This document shows, piece by piece, positions 11,360-23,157 of a stretch of DNA of 64,000 nt. The notes beneath the pieces were generated by a model, which worked only from the letters and a program-made list of their open reading frames with translations, made no database searches and was not told the origin of the DNA. A program made the translations under genes and the position numbers. The first letter of the stretch is position 1. Every line of letters begins with the position of its first letter. The stretch is from Clarkia xantiana subsp. parviflora. Its lineage: Eukaryota > Streptophyta > Magnoliopsida > Myrtales > Onagraceae. The stretch is from positions 26,250,001-26,314,000 of the forward strand of contig JAPTYO010000003.1 in NCBI GenBank assembly GCA_036873135.1. The letters run 5' to 3'.

Positions 11360-11680
11360 CAGGTTTATGAAGAACGTACAGAATGGAGTAGGATGTGCAG
11401 AGGCGGGACTGGACTGGGTCGTGACCGGAAATGGGTGTGGAGCGTTGTGGCGGAGAGCAGGCGGAGCAGATCAGTGGCCGGAACGTGGGTTGGCGGCGCG
11501 GCAGCGTCCAGGCGGTGGTGTGATGGAGCGGCGGAACAATTGATGGCGGCGATGGATGCAGAGGTTGCCGGAATGGCGGACGGTCTGTGGTGGAAAGGTC
11601 GCCGGTGGAGCGGAGTGTGGATTCTGATCGAACTCCTGAGGCTAATTGGAGAAAAAGATACAAAGAAGCGATGAAGATGG
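11360..11680. other. GC-rich island upstream of the PPR gene
   Basis: About 300 bases with a high G+C content (GGCGGCGCGGCAGCGTCCAG, GCGGCGATGGATGCAGAGG), sharply different from the AT-rich flanks. Several overlapping frames are open on both strands, which is expected by chance at this composition. None has a recognisable domain. It may be a captured gene fragment, or GC-rich promoter/5' leader DNA of the PPR gene on the minus strand. Confidence 0.35.
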
Positions 11681-11739
11681 AGTTCAAACACAAACATAAA
11701 TGTCGCATCAAATTACCCTTTTTCATTCAACTTACTCTT

Positions 11740-12530
11740 TATTAATTTGTTTAGTTGCTAGGGTTTATCTTACATTAAAACAAATAAATATTCTAATTAA
11801 TTTCTAATATTTCAAAAATACATTATAAATATTCATAAAATAATATTTGGGTATGCTTTGTAATGTAAATTTATTATCATAATATTTAAACAAATATTTA
11901 TTTTGAGAAAAAAACTAAATTACTTTTTAAACTTTATGTTTTGTGTTTAATATGTATTGTCAATTCATGAACTATAAAAAAAATTAATATTAATATTAAA
12001 ATTGAATAGTTATTAAAATTCTATTAATTAAAATATTTCCTAAAATTTTATAAATCATTGTTCATTAAAAAATTCCAAGAAAAAACTTTAATATGTACAT
12101 ATTGCAAAACGGAACTCCAAGTAAGATTATATTTTCACCAAAAAAAAAAAGTAAGATTATATTGTCAAATTAAGTAATGAAGTATGAGTTGTCGATAATA
12201 TTATGAGTTATCGTATAGACCAATGTATGATATTATGATTTATCGTATAGACCAATGGATGATATTATGATTTATATATACATACTTTTTTGGCAAATAT
12301 AAATTTATTGATGATGATTGGTGTGAATCGATTGAAAAAGTTTTTTTTTTTTTTGCCAGTAATTGAATTTACAGAGGCATGGGGTAGATTTTTATTTATT
12401 TATGGATATAATATTATAGATTCCGGATTTTTAGGAAAAAAAATATATAGATTGGATTAACCACAAATTTGCGGGTAAAAAAAAACTTACTCGCAAAAAT
12501 AGACGATATATATGCATAGCTATATAGTCT
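11740..12530. other. Intergenic AT-rich spacer
   Basis: No gene seen. There are short tandem copies of a TATGATTTATCGTATAGACC-like unit (12196-12270). Confidence 0.4.
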
Positions 12531-12794
12531 CTTCAGCTTATCACCGTGACTGCACTGCTTTACTGTTCTCTTCTCTCCATTATCAAGTAAGTCAATTTCT
12601 TCTTCAGATTTGTTAGGAATAAACGTACACCTTAATCAATCAGCCCATAAACTCGAACTTGTAGTAAAGACTACTGTTTTTTTTTATTTTTCATACTTGA
12701 AATATAATTATGTGCTAATTGGAATGCTTTTTTAATCCGATAAAGTCACTTCCTGTTTGGTTCTTGCTCAATGCCTGCCGTTTGCTTCCTTGAT

Positions 12795-12950
12795 GAATTA
12801 TAAAATTAGTAATTTATGCTGTTTTTTTTTTCAAGTTGATTTGCTTATGCAAGGTTATTTGAGTTTCTTGCTGAATTATAAAATTAGTAATTTATGCTGA
12901 GTTGAATTTTTAAAATGGTTGATTTGCTTATGCTAGGTTATTTGAGTGAT
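12795..12950 (+). repeat. 78-bp tandem duplication covering the leader 3' splice region of the AIG1 gene
   Basis: GAATTATAAAATTAGTAATT begins at 12795 and again at 12873. Each copy ends with a possible acceptor context: TTGCTTATGCAAGGTTATTT in the first and TTGCTTATGCTAGGTTATTT in the second, the latter 11 bases before the start codon. A leader donor-like ATCAA/GTAAGT lies near 12585. The gene therefore probably has a 5' UTR intron with two candidate acceptors. Confidence 0.7.
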
Positions 12951-15109
12951 GGGTGATTATGAAATTGATGATGATTGGGAGCTTTCTTTCCCAATGGACG
13001 GAGCTCGAACAGTAGTATTAGTCGGTCGTACCGGTAATGGCAAGAGCGCCACAGGAAATACTATTATCGGTAGGAAATCCTTCAAGTCGAGGAGTAGCCA
13101 TTCAGGCGTAACAAGCACTTGTGAATTGCAACAATCCGTCCTTCCTGATGGCCAAATTGTTAATGTGATTGACACCCCTGGTATGAACAAATAAGCCCTA
13201 GATATATTTCAGAAAGTTTGTATTTTTGGAAAGTGTATAATTGAATTTTTCATTGTTATACCTATGGCAGGTCTATTTGATGTTAGTGCTGGATCTGACT
13301 TTATCAGTAAAGAAATTATCAAATGCATTGACCAGGCTAAGTATGGTATACATGCTGTGCTTTTAGTTTTGAGTGTCCTAACTCGGTTTACAGAGGAGGA
13401 AGAAGCTGCAGTTCGGAGCTTGCGTACTTTGTTCGGTAATAAAATTGTCAACTACATGATTGTCGTATTTACCGGTGGGGATTCGTTGGAGGAGAATGAT
13501 GAGACTTTGGAAGATGATTATTTGCACGATTGTAGTCCACCTCTAAAGGTGAGCTGATAGAAATTGTATACTTTCTATGAATTCGTGATCGTTTTTTGGA
13601 TTTGGACATATTTGCTATATCTTGGTTTGGTATCTTCTCTGATTTCCAGTTGAATGTTATTTGAAGGATATTGCTGATAGAAATTGTAGACTTCTATGAA
13701 TTCGTGATCTTTTTTTGGACATATTTGCATTGTCTTGGTTTTGTATCTTCTCTGATGTCCAATTGAATGTTATTTGAAGGATATTACTGATAGAAATTGT
13801 AGACTTCTATGAATTCGTGATCGTTTTTTGGACATATTTGCATTATCTTGGTTTGGTCTATTCTCTGATATACTACAATTGAATGTTATTTGAAGGATAT
13901 TGCTGATAGAAATTGTAGACTTCTATGAATTTGTGATCACTTTTTGAACATATTCGCATTATCTTGGTTTGGTCTCTTCTCTGATTTCCAATTGAATGTT
14001 ATTTGAAGGATATTGCTGATAGAAATTGTAGACTTCTATGAATTTATGCGATCATTGTGGTCATATTTGCATTATCTTGGTTTGGTCTCATCTCTGATGT
14101 CCAATTGAATGTTATTTGAAGGATATTCTTTCACTGTGTGGAAACCGAATGGTTCTTTTCGATAACAAGACAAAAGACGAACATAAAAGAATCAGCCAAG
14201 TGCAGCAACTCGTATCCCTCGTAGATACAGTTGTGGAGCAAAATCATGGAAAGCCTTACACAGATGATCTATTTGTTGAGATGCAGGTCAGGCTCCCAAA
14301 TGTTTTTCCTTAAATTTGTTGCAACTACTTCGTATAAACATGTTTTTACTTAGGATTAAGAACCTAACCACAGTGTCATGTTTGCACCATGCTACTTTTA
14401 AGTGTCTTATGTTTAAATTGTTGTTTTATCTGTACCATGTTTGTTCCATGTTGCTTTTATGGAGTCCTTAATCAAAAGTTTTCATATTTAACAGAAAAAA
14501 CAGACAAAAAAAAACAACGAAAATGAAACCTAAGACACCTGTTAACAACAATTTAAACCTGAAACACGGTACAAACTTGGGATTGTGATGATTAGGTTCT
14601 TAACCCTTATTTAATTTGTTGCAACAACTTCGTATTAACCTAGAGTTATCTTAATCAATAACAGAAAACTGCAAAAGAATTTGAAAAACAGCAGCAAGAG
14701 GTGAAATCTAAAGAAGGATGTACAGAAGGTGAAATTATGAAGTTGGGTGAGCAAGTTCGTTCATCCTACGAAGAACAACTCAAGCGAATTACAGAAATGG
14801 TATGATTTTTTTGTTTTTAAGTTGTTTTTTCTTTAAAATTTTTTTTTTTCTGGAATAGTGTTTAAAACTGGAGTTTGTGAATATGTTTTGTGATGGTAGG
14901 TTGAAGAGAGACTTAGTGAGACAACTAGAAGACTTGAAGTGAAACTGGCTGAAGAGCAAGCTGCTCGACTGATAGCCGAAGATCTTGCAATTGAAGCTCA
15001 TATGAAGTCGAATGATGAAATTCGTAAACTGAGGGAGAGTCTCGAAAGAGCGCGTAAAGAGACTGATGATCTTAGGAAACAAGCTGAAAAAAAGTGTGTG
15101 ATTCTGTAG
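12949..15109 (+). CDS. AIG1-type (IAN/GIMAP) GTPase, 5 exons, 339 aa
   Basis: Exons 12949-13180, 13271-13548, 14122-14286, 14665-14799 and 14900-15109 join in frame. The P-loop GRTGNGKS is at residues 26-33 and DTPG at about 75-78. The AIG1 box follows (LLVLSVLTRFTEEEEAAVRS). FTGGD (144-148) is the G4-equivalent and GNRMVLFDNKT (177-187) the conserved segment after it. From about residue 225 the chain is charged and heptad-like (VEERLSETTRRLEVKLAEEQ), probably a coiled coil. It ends in C336-V-I-L, a CaaX box whose final Leu predicts geranylgeranylation and membrane attachment. Plant AIG1 proteins are linked to pathogen and stress responses; membrane localisation here is inferred. Introns 2 and 3 hold tandem repeats and a MITE. 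ATG 12949 was chosen because the preceding GTG is not a start. Confidence 0.92.
13553..14121 (+). repeat. Five-copy tandem repeat in intron 2 of the AIG1 gene
   Basis: Units of about 113-120 bp start at 13553, 13673, 13786, 13902 and 14015, each opening with a (G/A)CTGATAGAAATTGTA block. Each ends with AATGTTATTTGAAG/GATATT, which is also the sequence of the real acceptor before exon 3 (exon starts 14122). The intron therefore contains the same 3' splice site context five times. Use of an earlier copy would add sequence with an in-frame stop. Confidence 0.92.
14351..14609. mobile_element. MITE family C copy in intron 3 of the AIG1 gene
   Basis: The left end AGGATTAAGAACCTAACCAC and the right end GATTAGGTTCTTAACCCTTA form terminal inverted repeats. 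Internal arms such as GTTTAAATTGTTGTT and AACAACAATTTAAACCTGA also pair. Related copies lie at 23534-24043 and 34563-34750. Confidence 0.8.
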
Positions 15110-15235
15110 AATCTATGGTGCAGATGCTAGGATAGGGAAATTGTTCTTTGTGTTAGTTGGATCTTTGAAACCTTTGTTCTTATGATGCTGGTATTATGGA
15201 ATGTGTATATGATGTGGTATGGTACATTTCTATTT

Positions 15236-15706
15236 GGGTTTTAACTTAAAAAGGTCTCAGATTTCACTCATCTTGAAATTTAGATGAAATTTGGTGTCCG
15301 ATGATTAAAATGTTAATATGGACAGTCTCAGTTCATTTTTTCTAATAATCTATCACTCTTTATTTTTATAAAATCGTCTAATTTCCTCCCAAACTTGAAT
15401 ATCCAAAAGAAAGGGTTTCCAATAGAGTGGTGTAGAGCAATTTTCAGCGACAATGGAGCGAGATTTACTAGTGCGGATGTGACCAGCTTCCCAGGTGATG
15501 GCCAACAAAGTGTTGAGAATGAAGCGTGCATGGGAGCTCGAATTTGACAGTCGGTTTCTTCGAGATTTGCTTCTCTAAAGTAATCACACTGATACATCAA
15601 ACTTAAAAAAAAAAATGAAACTTGCAACTGTCCATATTAACATTTTAATTCTGAGACACCAAATTTTAACATAAGCTAAACTTGTGACTGTTTTTAGATT
15701 CTTAAC
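15236..15706 (-). mobile_element. MITE family A, copy 2 (reverse orientation)
   Basis: Begins GGGTTTTAACTTAAAAAGG and ends AGATTCTTAACCC, an imperfect terminal inverted repeat. On the minus strand it reproduces the core of the 58489-59010 copy: CAGTGTGATTACTTTAGAG, then AAGCTGGTCACATCCGCAC, then AAATTGCTCTACACCAC. It lies about 125 bases beyond the AIG1 stop codon, so it may fall in or just after the 3' UTR. Confidence 0.75.
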
Positions 15707-15995
15707 CCTTTTTATTTCTATTTATAAATATATTTATTCTTAATAAATTAAGGGTTAATATCTTTAAACTTTAATTTTTTGCTACTGTACATGAACTTCA
15801 AATTTCTTAGTAAATTGTTATATTTATAACTATTTTAATTATATTTGACATAAAATCAGTACGTTCCATGTGAGATGTTTTGATATGTACTAATGGTAGA
15901 TTCATTTTTGCCACTAAAATTAGAAATATTTAGCTAAGCAACTTTCTTTTTTATATAAATACGTTAGAGTTAACCACGGTTGAGATTAATTGTAG

Positions 15996-16245
15996 TGTTA
16001 AGAATCTAAATACAGTTTTAACTATAGGTTATGTTGCTGATTACTTTCCCTAATTGAAAATGTTGAGATTCAGTATCTTAACTATCAGATTGGTTAATTT
16101 TTATATTTTGTCGACTGATTTTAGCATTAAAGTTGACATTTTAAGTGATAAAACTAAAATATTTTCCACTTTTTAAAGTAACGAATTTGTTACTCATAGA
16201 TTAAGCGCGATCCGAAAAATCAACCGACCAAATTGATAGTTGCAT
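15996..16245. mobile_element. MITE family B copy between the AIG1 and MADS genes
   Basis: Shares GTTAAGAATCTAAATACAGT, TATAGGTTATGTTGCTGATT, TTGAGATTCAGTATCTTAAC and a TTTTAGCATTAAAGTTGAC centre with the copies at 36836 and 44689. The right terminus is eroded. Confidence 0.65.
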
Positions 16246-16783
16246 ACACACATAATATATATAGCCTCGTCCAACAAAATGTATATAATGTATATGGTCT
16301 TGGAATTTGTCTCAAAATAAACAATCTCCAAACAACACACATCAGTCACAATTGCTTTATTAATATTGTCTAATAATCATTATATTATGATTACCCTTCA
16401 TAATAATAAGCACAATCGGAAACGAAGGCCTGGATCACCTGCACGTGCGAACATTTCGGCGTGTGATTATAATAATATTAAGATAACAATCTAGAATTAA
16501 TAACAAAAACTATACCTAAATTTTGGGGGGTTTTCAAATTGGTACCCAAACTTTTTTTTTTTTTAAATAAAATTCTTTTTATACCTCAACTATCGATTAC
16601 CTAGAAGCAATTCAGTCGATGGTCACATGACATTTTCCATCTAGTTTCAATGTACAAAAGACTAATGTACCTTTTTTTATTATCTTAAATCTGAAAGTTG
16701 AGGTATCAAAATTAAAAAATTCGAGTAGCAATTTGTTAAACGATTAAAGTTAAAATAGCGATTTAATTATTAACACTCGTTAA

Positions 16784-19700
16784 TCAAGTGTCATGTAAGA
16801 AGTACCCGAGATGGAGTGCTTTCTTGTCAGCGTGCGCGTAAGCCGAACCTTCGCCACCCTCCATCATACCGGACGGGAAGAAATTACGGGAAGCCAATGC
16901 CTGAATCGCGTTCATCTCTTGACCCGACACCATATTCGCCTCCTGAACTCTCTCCACTTCAGCTATCTGCAGTTCATTTATCACCAATGTCATTATCACT
17001 ATCAATGTCTTTCTTTATTATTATACTACAAGAATTTTTCTACAATGCTCCAAGAGCACCATACTTTTGAGTTTTTTATTACTAAGGTGGACTTAATTGT
17101 AACATATGTAAAACTTTAAAATTATGAAAAAAATATAAAATTTTTAACCACACCTAATATTTGCATCATACTATTAATAATATCAATTTCCCTCTAGAGT
17201 TCACTTTTAGGTTAGTAGAAAAATACAAAAAAATGTACCAAAAGTATGGTGCTCTTGGAGCATGATAGAAATACTCGAATTTTTTTTGAAAATGCAATTT
17301 AATTGACAATAATTATAAACTTTAGGATAAAATTGCATATCATAAAAGCATAAAGTTTTCATTTTTTTTTATTTTAGAAAATACAAACTAATTATAGTAA
17401 AAAAAACCATGATTTAAAAAGTATATTAAAGCATGTATCAATTTTATTGTCATGTTAAAGCACTGACGAAGCTAGAAATATTTAGTATATTTGAATCAGG
17501 TGTAAATAATTAGTATAAAAAAATTCAAGGGGAAAATTTGAAAGGGAAATTTAAGTTAACAATTATTATGAATTTTAGGAATAAAATTGCATATCATAAA
17601 AACATAAAAATTTCATTTTTTTTTATTTTAGAAAATGCAAAACTCATTATAGTAAAAAAAAACACGATTTAAAAAGTATATTAAAGCATTTACAATTTTA
17701 TTGTCATATATATACCTTGGTTCGAAGATAGAGACTTTCATTTTCCATCTCCATCTCCTACAAACACACAATCATCATTAAGAAAACAAAAACACATATA
17801 TATATAAGATGAGGAAAATATTCTATAATTAGCTAGGGCAACATTATATTACAGGTTACATACCCTTTTCTGCAAGAACTCAATTTCAGCAAGCAACATC
17901 TCGTGCTGTTTTAAATAAGAAAATCGACATAAAAATTATTATCTAATCGAAACGATAAACTAACTAGTTAAGACGGGCTGATTATTACGAATAATGTATG
18001 ATCGAACCTTCTTCGATCGAATCCTAGTGATGCCTCGTTCGAGTCGATTCTCCAGTTGCTTCAGCTCCTTCACTGATAGTGAACTCAGAGAATCTCCCAT
18101 CAAGTTCCTAAACAATCACATAAATTTAGAAAAAAAATTAATTAAATTTTTTCAAATTATATAAATATATATATTTTAATTTTCTATAACTATTAATATA
18201 TACAGTTATTTCAGTTACCTGTTGGAATTTTGTAGCATCTGTATCTGCTGCCTCAGTTTGGTTGATTCTTGTTGGTAATACTATATACATGAACAATGTG
18301 TCAAAAAAATTGTTTTTTTCCCAATCTTATATTTTATAAGAATTTGCAAGTTACACATTTTATTAAAATTCTATTAGAAAATTTGCAAGGAATATTCATC
18401 ATGAAGTTACTCATTAGGGAACACGATATTTGTAAGAAATTTTCAATATTTTTCACCTGAGCATTGATCTCAGTAACGGATGCGATATTCGAGCTGTCCG
18501 AGTTTGCTTTCTTGTACCTGTCTATGGTTGCCTTGATGCTACACCAGAACATTACCAAACCCTAATTATATCATGCATAACTAATGAACAAATAAGTTTA
18601 TTATTGCAAATTTACAACTACTAATTATATTTATAATTTTCATATTTACGGCAGTTATTTAGAGTTAAGCGGTGTTCTATAACTTTGCTCGGGTTAATGT
18701 AGGTCCGTTTGTATTTGGATGCAATAGGATCAAAATCATATATTGAGTTGATGTGAAAATGAAAAGACATAGAAGAATGAATCATGATATAGTTATTTGA
18801 CCAATTGGGGCCATGTTGTCTAGTGTGACTTTTCGATGGGTACTAGGTGACTCTGAAGTTGTCCTTGTGAGAGAGCCCCACCAATGTTGTAAGTTACAAA
18901 CTCATTCATAATATTATAATAATAATATAATGAACAAAAACCAGTCAATGTTGAATCAAGATGACTATATTAATATTACAATATAACTGTTTAACGCTTA
19001 TTTTTACTTAAAAGATTTATATTTAATTAAAATTCGTCAGAGCAAGGGAAAAATAATCATAATCAGCACATAATCCTTTAAGGCTGACTCAGTAAGATTA
19101 TTAATTTAAACTTATGAAGTAAATATACTACATATATGTCCTTCTAATGACCCCTATAGTACACTCCATACAACAAAAAATGAACATACCACAGTTTTTC
19201 ATATCAAGAGCATTTTGCTATCCTGCTGATGGTATCCTTGATTTTATTTTTTATTTTATAAAATCAAGTTCTAGACTGTTTTATAAGTGTTATTAATTAT
19301 TTTAAGATTTTTTTAAAAAAATTTTAAAATTTGAAAAAAAAAACTTCTAATTATTTGAAGATTTTATTAAAAAAAAAAATCATCAATCTAGAATTTCCAT
19401 CTTAAAATAGAACAAAACTCATTACATTTGATTAAAAAAAAAAAAATTATTTTTATTAGTAAGAAAGATGGTAAAATTGTTGCATGAATTTGGAAAAATA
19501 GTGAAATTCTTGGATAAATTGCCCACTTTCTGCTTCCTTCATTTTGTAGCTTTGAAACAGAAAGAGACAACCTCTGCAACTCCCCATGCATTACTACCAT
19601 ACCATCATCCATTCCCCAATATAATACAAAAAACCCTATCTCTCTATCTCTTGAATAATTTCAACTTTCGAGGGTTAAACTTACACTGAAGTGAAAATCA

Positions 19701-22208
19701 AAGGACTCTAAGAGGACAAAAGCTAAATAAGGTAAATTGGAACATTGCACATTTGCATTAAGTCATGCATGGCAGAAGAGAAGAAACCATACAATACAAT
19801 AAAGCCAAATTATCACTATAGATCAATGCATTTTGATGGAATTGAACTCTAGATAGTAGATATAGCTCAAGTTTGCAATATAATATAGTGTTTTTATAAG
19901 GTTTCGGGTTCGAAACCACTAAAATAGAAAAATATCCATGATATAGATTTTATCTCTTATGTTGATAATATAATATAGTGTTTTATTAACCAAAGGTTTC
20001 AATTTTTTTTTATTTTTTTAAAATCTTAAATGTCGAAATTATAATAAAGGTTTCAGATTCGAAAACACTAAAATAGAAAATATTTATGACCTACACTTTA
20101 ACTCTTACGGGCTAATTAGGGTGAAACTGATTTGATCATACCGGTTTTTTTTACTTGTTTCAGTCGGGTATCTATATTTTCGATCTGATTTTTCGCATAA
20201 AAATAGACTACCAACAAATTGTGTAAGGAAAAATAAACTGTCCATTTGTAATGCGGTTTTTTTTTTTTTTAAACCGAAAAATATAGTGTTTATTAACGAA
20301 AAGTTTCTTTCGGGTTAGAAAACACTACAATAGAAAAATATTCATGATCACTTACACTTTACCACTTACGGGCTGACTAGGGTGAAACTGATATCCGGTC
20401 TGGCCGGTTTTACTTGTTTCAGTCGGGTACCTATATTTTCGATATGTTTTTTTTTTCCCATAAAAATAGACTACCAACAAATTGTGTAAGGAAAAATAAA
20501 CCGTACATTTGTAGTACATTTTTTTTATATTTAAACCGAAACCCCGAAAAACCAATTAACTTTTAAAATATAATTTTCATGAATTGTATCAAACTGAAAA
20601 GATAAATAACGTCCATTAATATAATCGAACAAAATACAAAATAGAAGTAGGAAAAACGTCATAAATAAATGCTTCTTTTACAGTTTATATTAAATTAATT
20701 AATTATATTGATTTATACTAACTAATGGTCAGTTCGGTCACGTAGTCCTCAAAGCTCAAAGACTGAACTGGTCTGAAAAACTGAACTAAAAAATATGTAT
20801 CAGAAAATCAGACCAATCGTTTCCGGTTCGGTTTTCTTAATTAATGTTTCGATACGTAACATTGAAGATATTGGGATCTTATAACGCGAAATGTTTTACT
20901 CTGAACTGAATATTTGTAGCAGCAAAATTATAAGCATCGACCCAATAAATTGTTAATTCATGGCATCCCTAGATTTTTAAAATGGCATTCAACCAATATG
21001 TAAGCTTAATTAGGGTGAATTCATTAAGAGCTAGCTACAGAGATTCCCCTTCATTTTCATCTCTGAATATTTATACACACACACCTTTACACGTTTTCGT
21101 TATATTTTTACTGCAATCACAGAACTACATTAAATGACTTCAGATTTCTAATTAGGGTAACTCGAGTCTCTGCTATTCTGTAAAAAAAAAAATTGGCCAC
21201 TTGCTATTCTGTAAATGAATTGTATATATACTACTAAAAAAAAATTGGTAATTTGTGACGACGTTTTCTCAAAGAAAGTAATACCTCATAAATTATATGA
21301 ATTTTTCATTTTTTTTTTTAATTTTAAAGGAAATTCCTTACGAAACTCAAAATTTTGTAAGAGATTTTTCATAGAAATTTCTAACCAAACTTTTTGTTAG
21401 GAGCTATTCACTTAGAATTTTATGAATGTTGTATTTGTAATGGATTTTCGCAATTCCCTTACAAATACGGTTATATGCCTCTCACAAATAAATCTCTAAC
21501 AAACGACTAGATTTCTTGTAGTGTACGTTAGTATATAGTTTTGTTTTACCACCTAAATAAATGGATTAGTAGTGACAACTCTAGACCTATTCCACTACGT
21601 AATGTTCGAGCTCTCTCTAACGGTCTGGTTTTTTCGACCAGACTCATTGAACAAACAACATATGTACTAACCCGTAATCTAATATACCTAAGAGCCCGGC
21701 TCATTAAAAAAATCAGTTCTAATCGACTCACTTTATGTTTGATGTGGTATCTGATAGTTAGTCATGAATTTTTACTGAATTATTTTTGGGCCCAATACTG
21801 GCTCTTTTTTAAAATAAAAAAATTCATTCTTGTTCTTTATACGGATAAAACCAATAGGGGTTTCTTCTATACATCAAATCTTTAACTGAACAAAAAAAAT
21901 TACGCAAAATTAAATTAAAACCCAGACTAACCCTAAAAACCCATTTGAGTTTGATGCATGAATATGATTAATCAGATCCATATTTCCATGTAAAAAATAC
22001 GTTTTTTACAAAGGAAAATTACTTACTTGTTATTGGAATACTCATAGAGACGGCCTCTGCTGGAGAAAACAATTAGGGCAACTTCAGCATCACAGAGAAC
22101 CGATAGTTCATAAGCTTTCTTCAGCAATCCGTTCCTCCTCTTGCAGAAGGTGACTTGTCGGTTCGTCGTGTTCTCGATCCTCTTGATCTCGATCTTTCCT
22201 CGACCCAT
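16784..22208 (-). CDS. AGL11: SEEDSTICK/AGL11-like MIKC MADS-box transcription factor, 230 aa
   Basis: Seven coding exons on the minus strand: 22208-22027, 18538-18457, 18280-18219, 18107-18008, 17905-17864, 17757-17716 and 16966-16784. Exon lengths 182/82/62/100/42/42 are the standard MIKC pattern. The MADS domain is complete ([40 protein letters not shown]). The I and K regions follow ([71 protein letters not shown]). The tail has [18 protein letters not shown] and DKKALHLG, diagnostic of the D-class AGL11/STK branch rather than the AGAMOUS or SHATTERPROOF branches. In model plants this factor specifies ovule identity and controls seed-coat development and abscission. The long first intron is typical of the clade. 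The model reads past HLG for YFLHDT; a GG/GTACTT donor there may mark a missed last intron. Confidence 0.93.
17040..17270. mobile_element. MITE in intron 6 of the AGL11-like gene
   Basis: The left end ACAATGCTCCAAGAGCACC continues as ATACTTTTG and pairs with the right end AAAAGTATGGTGCTCTTGG, which continues as AGCATG. These form about 30-bp terminal inverted repeats around an AT-rich interior of roughly 170 bp. No transposase is encoded. Confidence 0.85.
19723..19732. promoter_or_regulatory. CArG-like box in intron 1 of the AGL11-like gene
   Basis: CTAAATAAGG deviates from the MADS-binding consensus CC(A/T)6GG at one position. First introns of AG-clade genes commonly hold cis-elements, so it is a plausible but unproven site. 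Confidence 0.25.
19965..20545. repeat. Tandem duplication (~240 bp) in intron 1 of the AGL11-like gene
   Basis: ACTTGTTTCAGTCGGGTA, AAAAATAGACTACCAACAAA and TTGTGTAAGGAAAAATAAAC occur in the same order at about 20153-20240 and again at 20410-20505. They are preceded in both copies by an ATATTYATGA and CTTACGGGCT block that looks SINE-derived. The two copies differ mainly in poly-T length. Confidence 0.85.
21230..21523. mobile_element. Non-autonomous CACTA-like element in intron 1 of the AGL11-like gene
   Basis: The right end TTTCTTGTAGTG is the exact reverse complement of the plant CACTA terminus CACTACAAGAAA. The left end is a degraded TACTACTAAAAAAAA. TAC flanks the right end, and a TAC lies at the left, compatible with a 3-bp target duplication. 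The interior has subterminal repeats of TTTGTWAGRGA type (AATTTTGTAAGAGA, CTTTTTGTTAGGAG). There is no transposase. Confidence 0.55.
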
Positions 22209-22220
22209 GCTTCGATCTTC

Positions 22221-22830
22221 CTGATTAAATTAAAAATCTCTCTTTTAGGGTTTAGATCTAAGAGATGATCTTGAAACTTACTTATTATGTAAGTTTTGTT
22301 TTTTGTAAATTAATAAAAAAAAATTGAGATTCAAATTCAAAAGCTGTAAACCCTAGAACAACAAATTTCTGTCATGAGAGATTTTTTTTGCAGACAAATT
22401 TGAAAGAAAATTAGAGCACAACAAACCCTTGTACCAAAAAAATTAAAATTCAAAACCCTAGAACACTCTTGTTTGTTTTATTTACCATATTGTTTGTTTT
22501 GCAAAGAGGAAGCTTGAATCTTTGCTTCTAAACAAACAGTTTGTAGAGAAAAGAACCCAGATTGTTTATGAAACTATGGTTTAAAGAAGAAACATGAAAA
22601 GTGTATGTAAATATTATTATATATATATATATACAATATAAGAGAGAAGAAAGGAATGATTTTGGTTACAGATCTGCTAAGTACCAAAAACAACTGAAGT
22701 TGGGGAGTGTGAAATTATGCACCAAGGGGAGTGAAACATGGTGATGAGATCTGTGAGTAAATCTTTTCTTTTAATAGATTTTGCATCAAATAACCAAAAG
22801 TAAAAAATAAAAATAAATTCAAACCTCTGT
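22221..22830 (-). other. Probable 5' leader intron of the AGL11-like gene
   Basis: On the minus strand TTTAATTTAATCAG/GAAGATCGAAGC precedes the start codon by 12 bases and looks like a 3' splice site. The expected donor lies several hundred bases upstream; AGAG/GTTTGAA at about 22825 is one candidate. A 5' leader intron is known in STK/AGL11 genes, which supports this reading. The donor is not certain. Confidence 0.45.
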
Positions 22831-22948
22831 GAGCTGTTCTTGTTCTCTTCCAGCCAAATATACAGGCTTGGCAAGGGCACACAGATTCCAAAGAAACCCA
22901 AAGCTAAGTTATTCAATGGAAAATGGAAATAACTTAGCTTTTAATAGC

Positions 22949-22995
22949 AGGAAAGAAAGAAAGAAAGAAAGGCTAGAGAGAGAGAGAGAGAGATG
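22949..22995. promoter_or_regulatory. GA-rich tract upstream of the AGL11-like gene
   Basis: A GAAA repeat (GGAAAGAAAGAAAGAAAG) followed by a GA dinucleotide repeat lies about 740 bases upstream of the start codon, near the presumed transcription start. In Arabidopsis, GA-rich boxes upstream of STK are bound by BASIC PENTACYSTEINE proteins, so this tract is a candidate for the same control. Confidence 0.5.
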
Positions 22996-23157
22996 AGGAA
23001 AAGGACATGCCAAGTGGTTGTTTTGCCAAAAACTCATGCAAGATGTGGTAGTTTTAGCTAAATGGAACAGCTTTGCAGGTGCCTATTCTCACTATTTACT
23101 TCAACCCAAGTTAATTTATTATTATCAAATTACATTTTACATATATATATATGAATA

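Noticed and set aside
11352..11726. Overlapping 124-, 110- and 105-residue frames upstream of the PPR gene
   Set aside because: Open on both strands because of high GC; no motif supports any of them.
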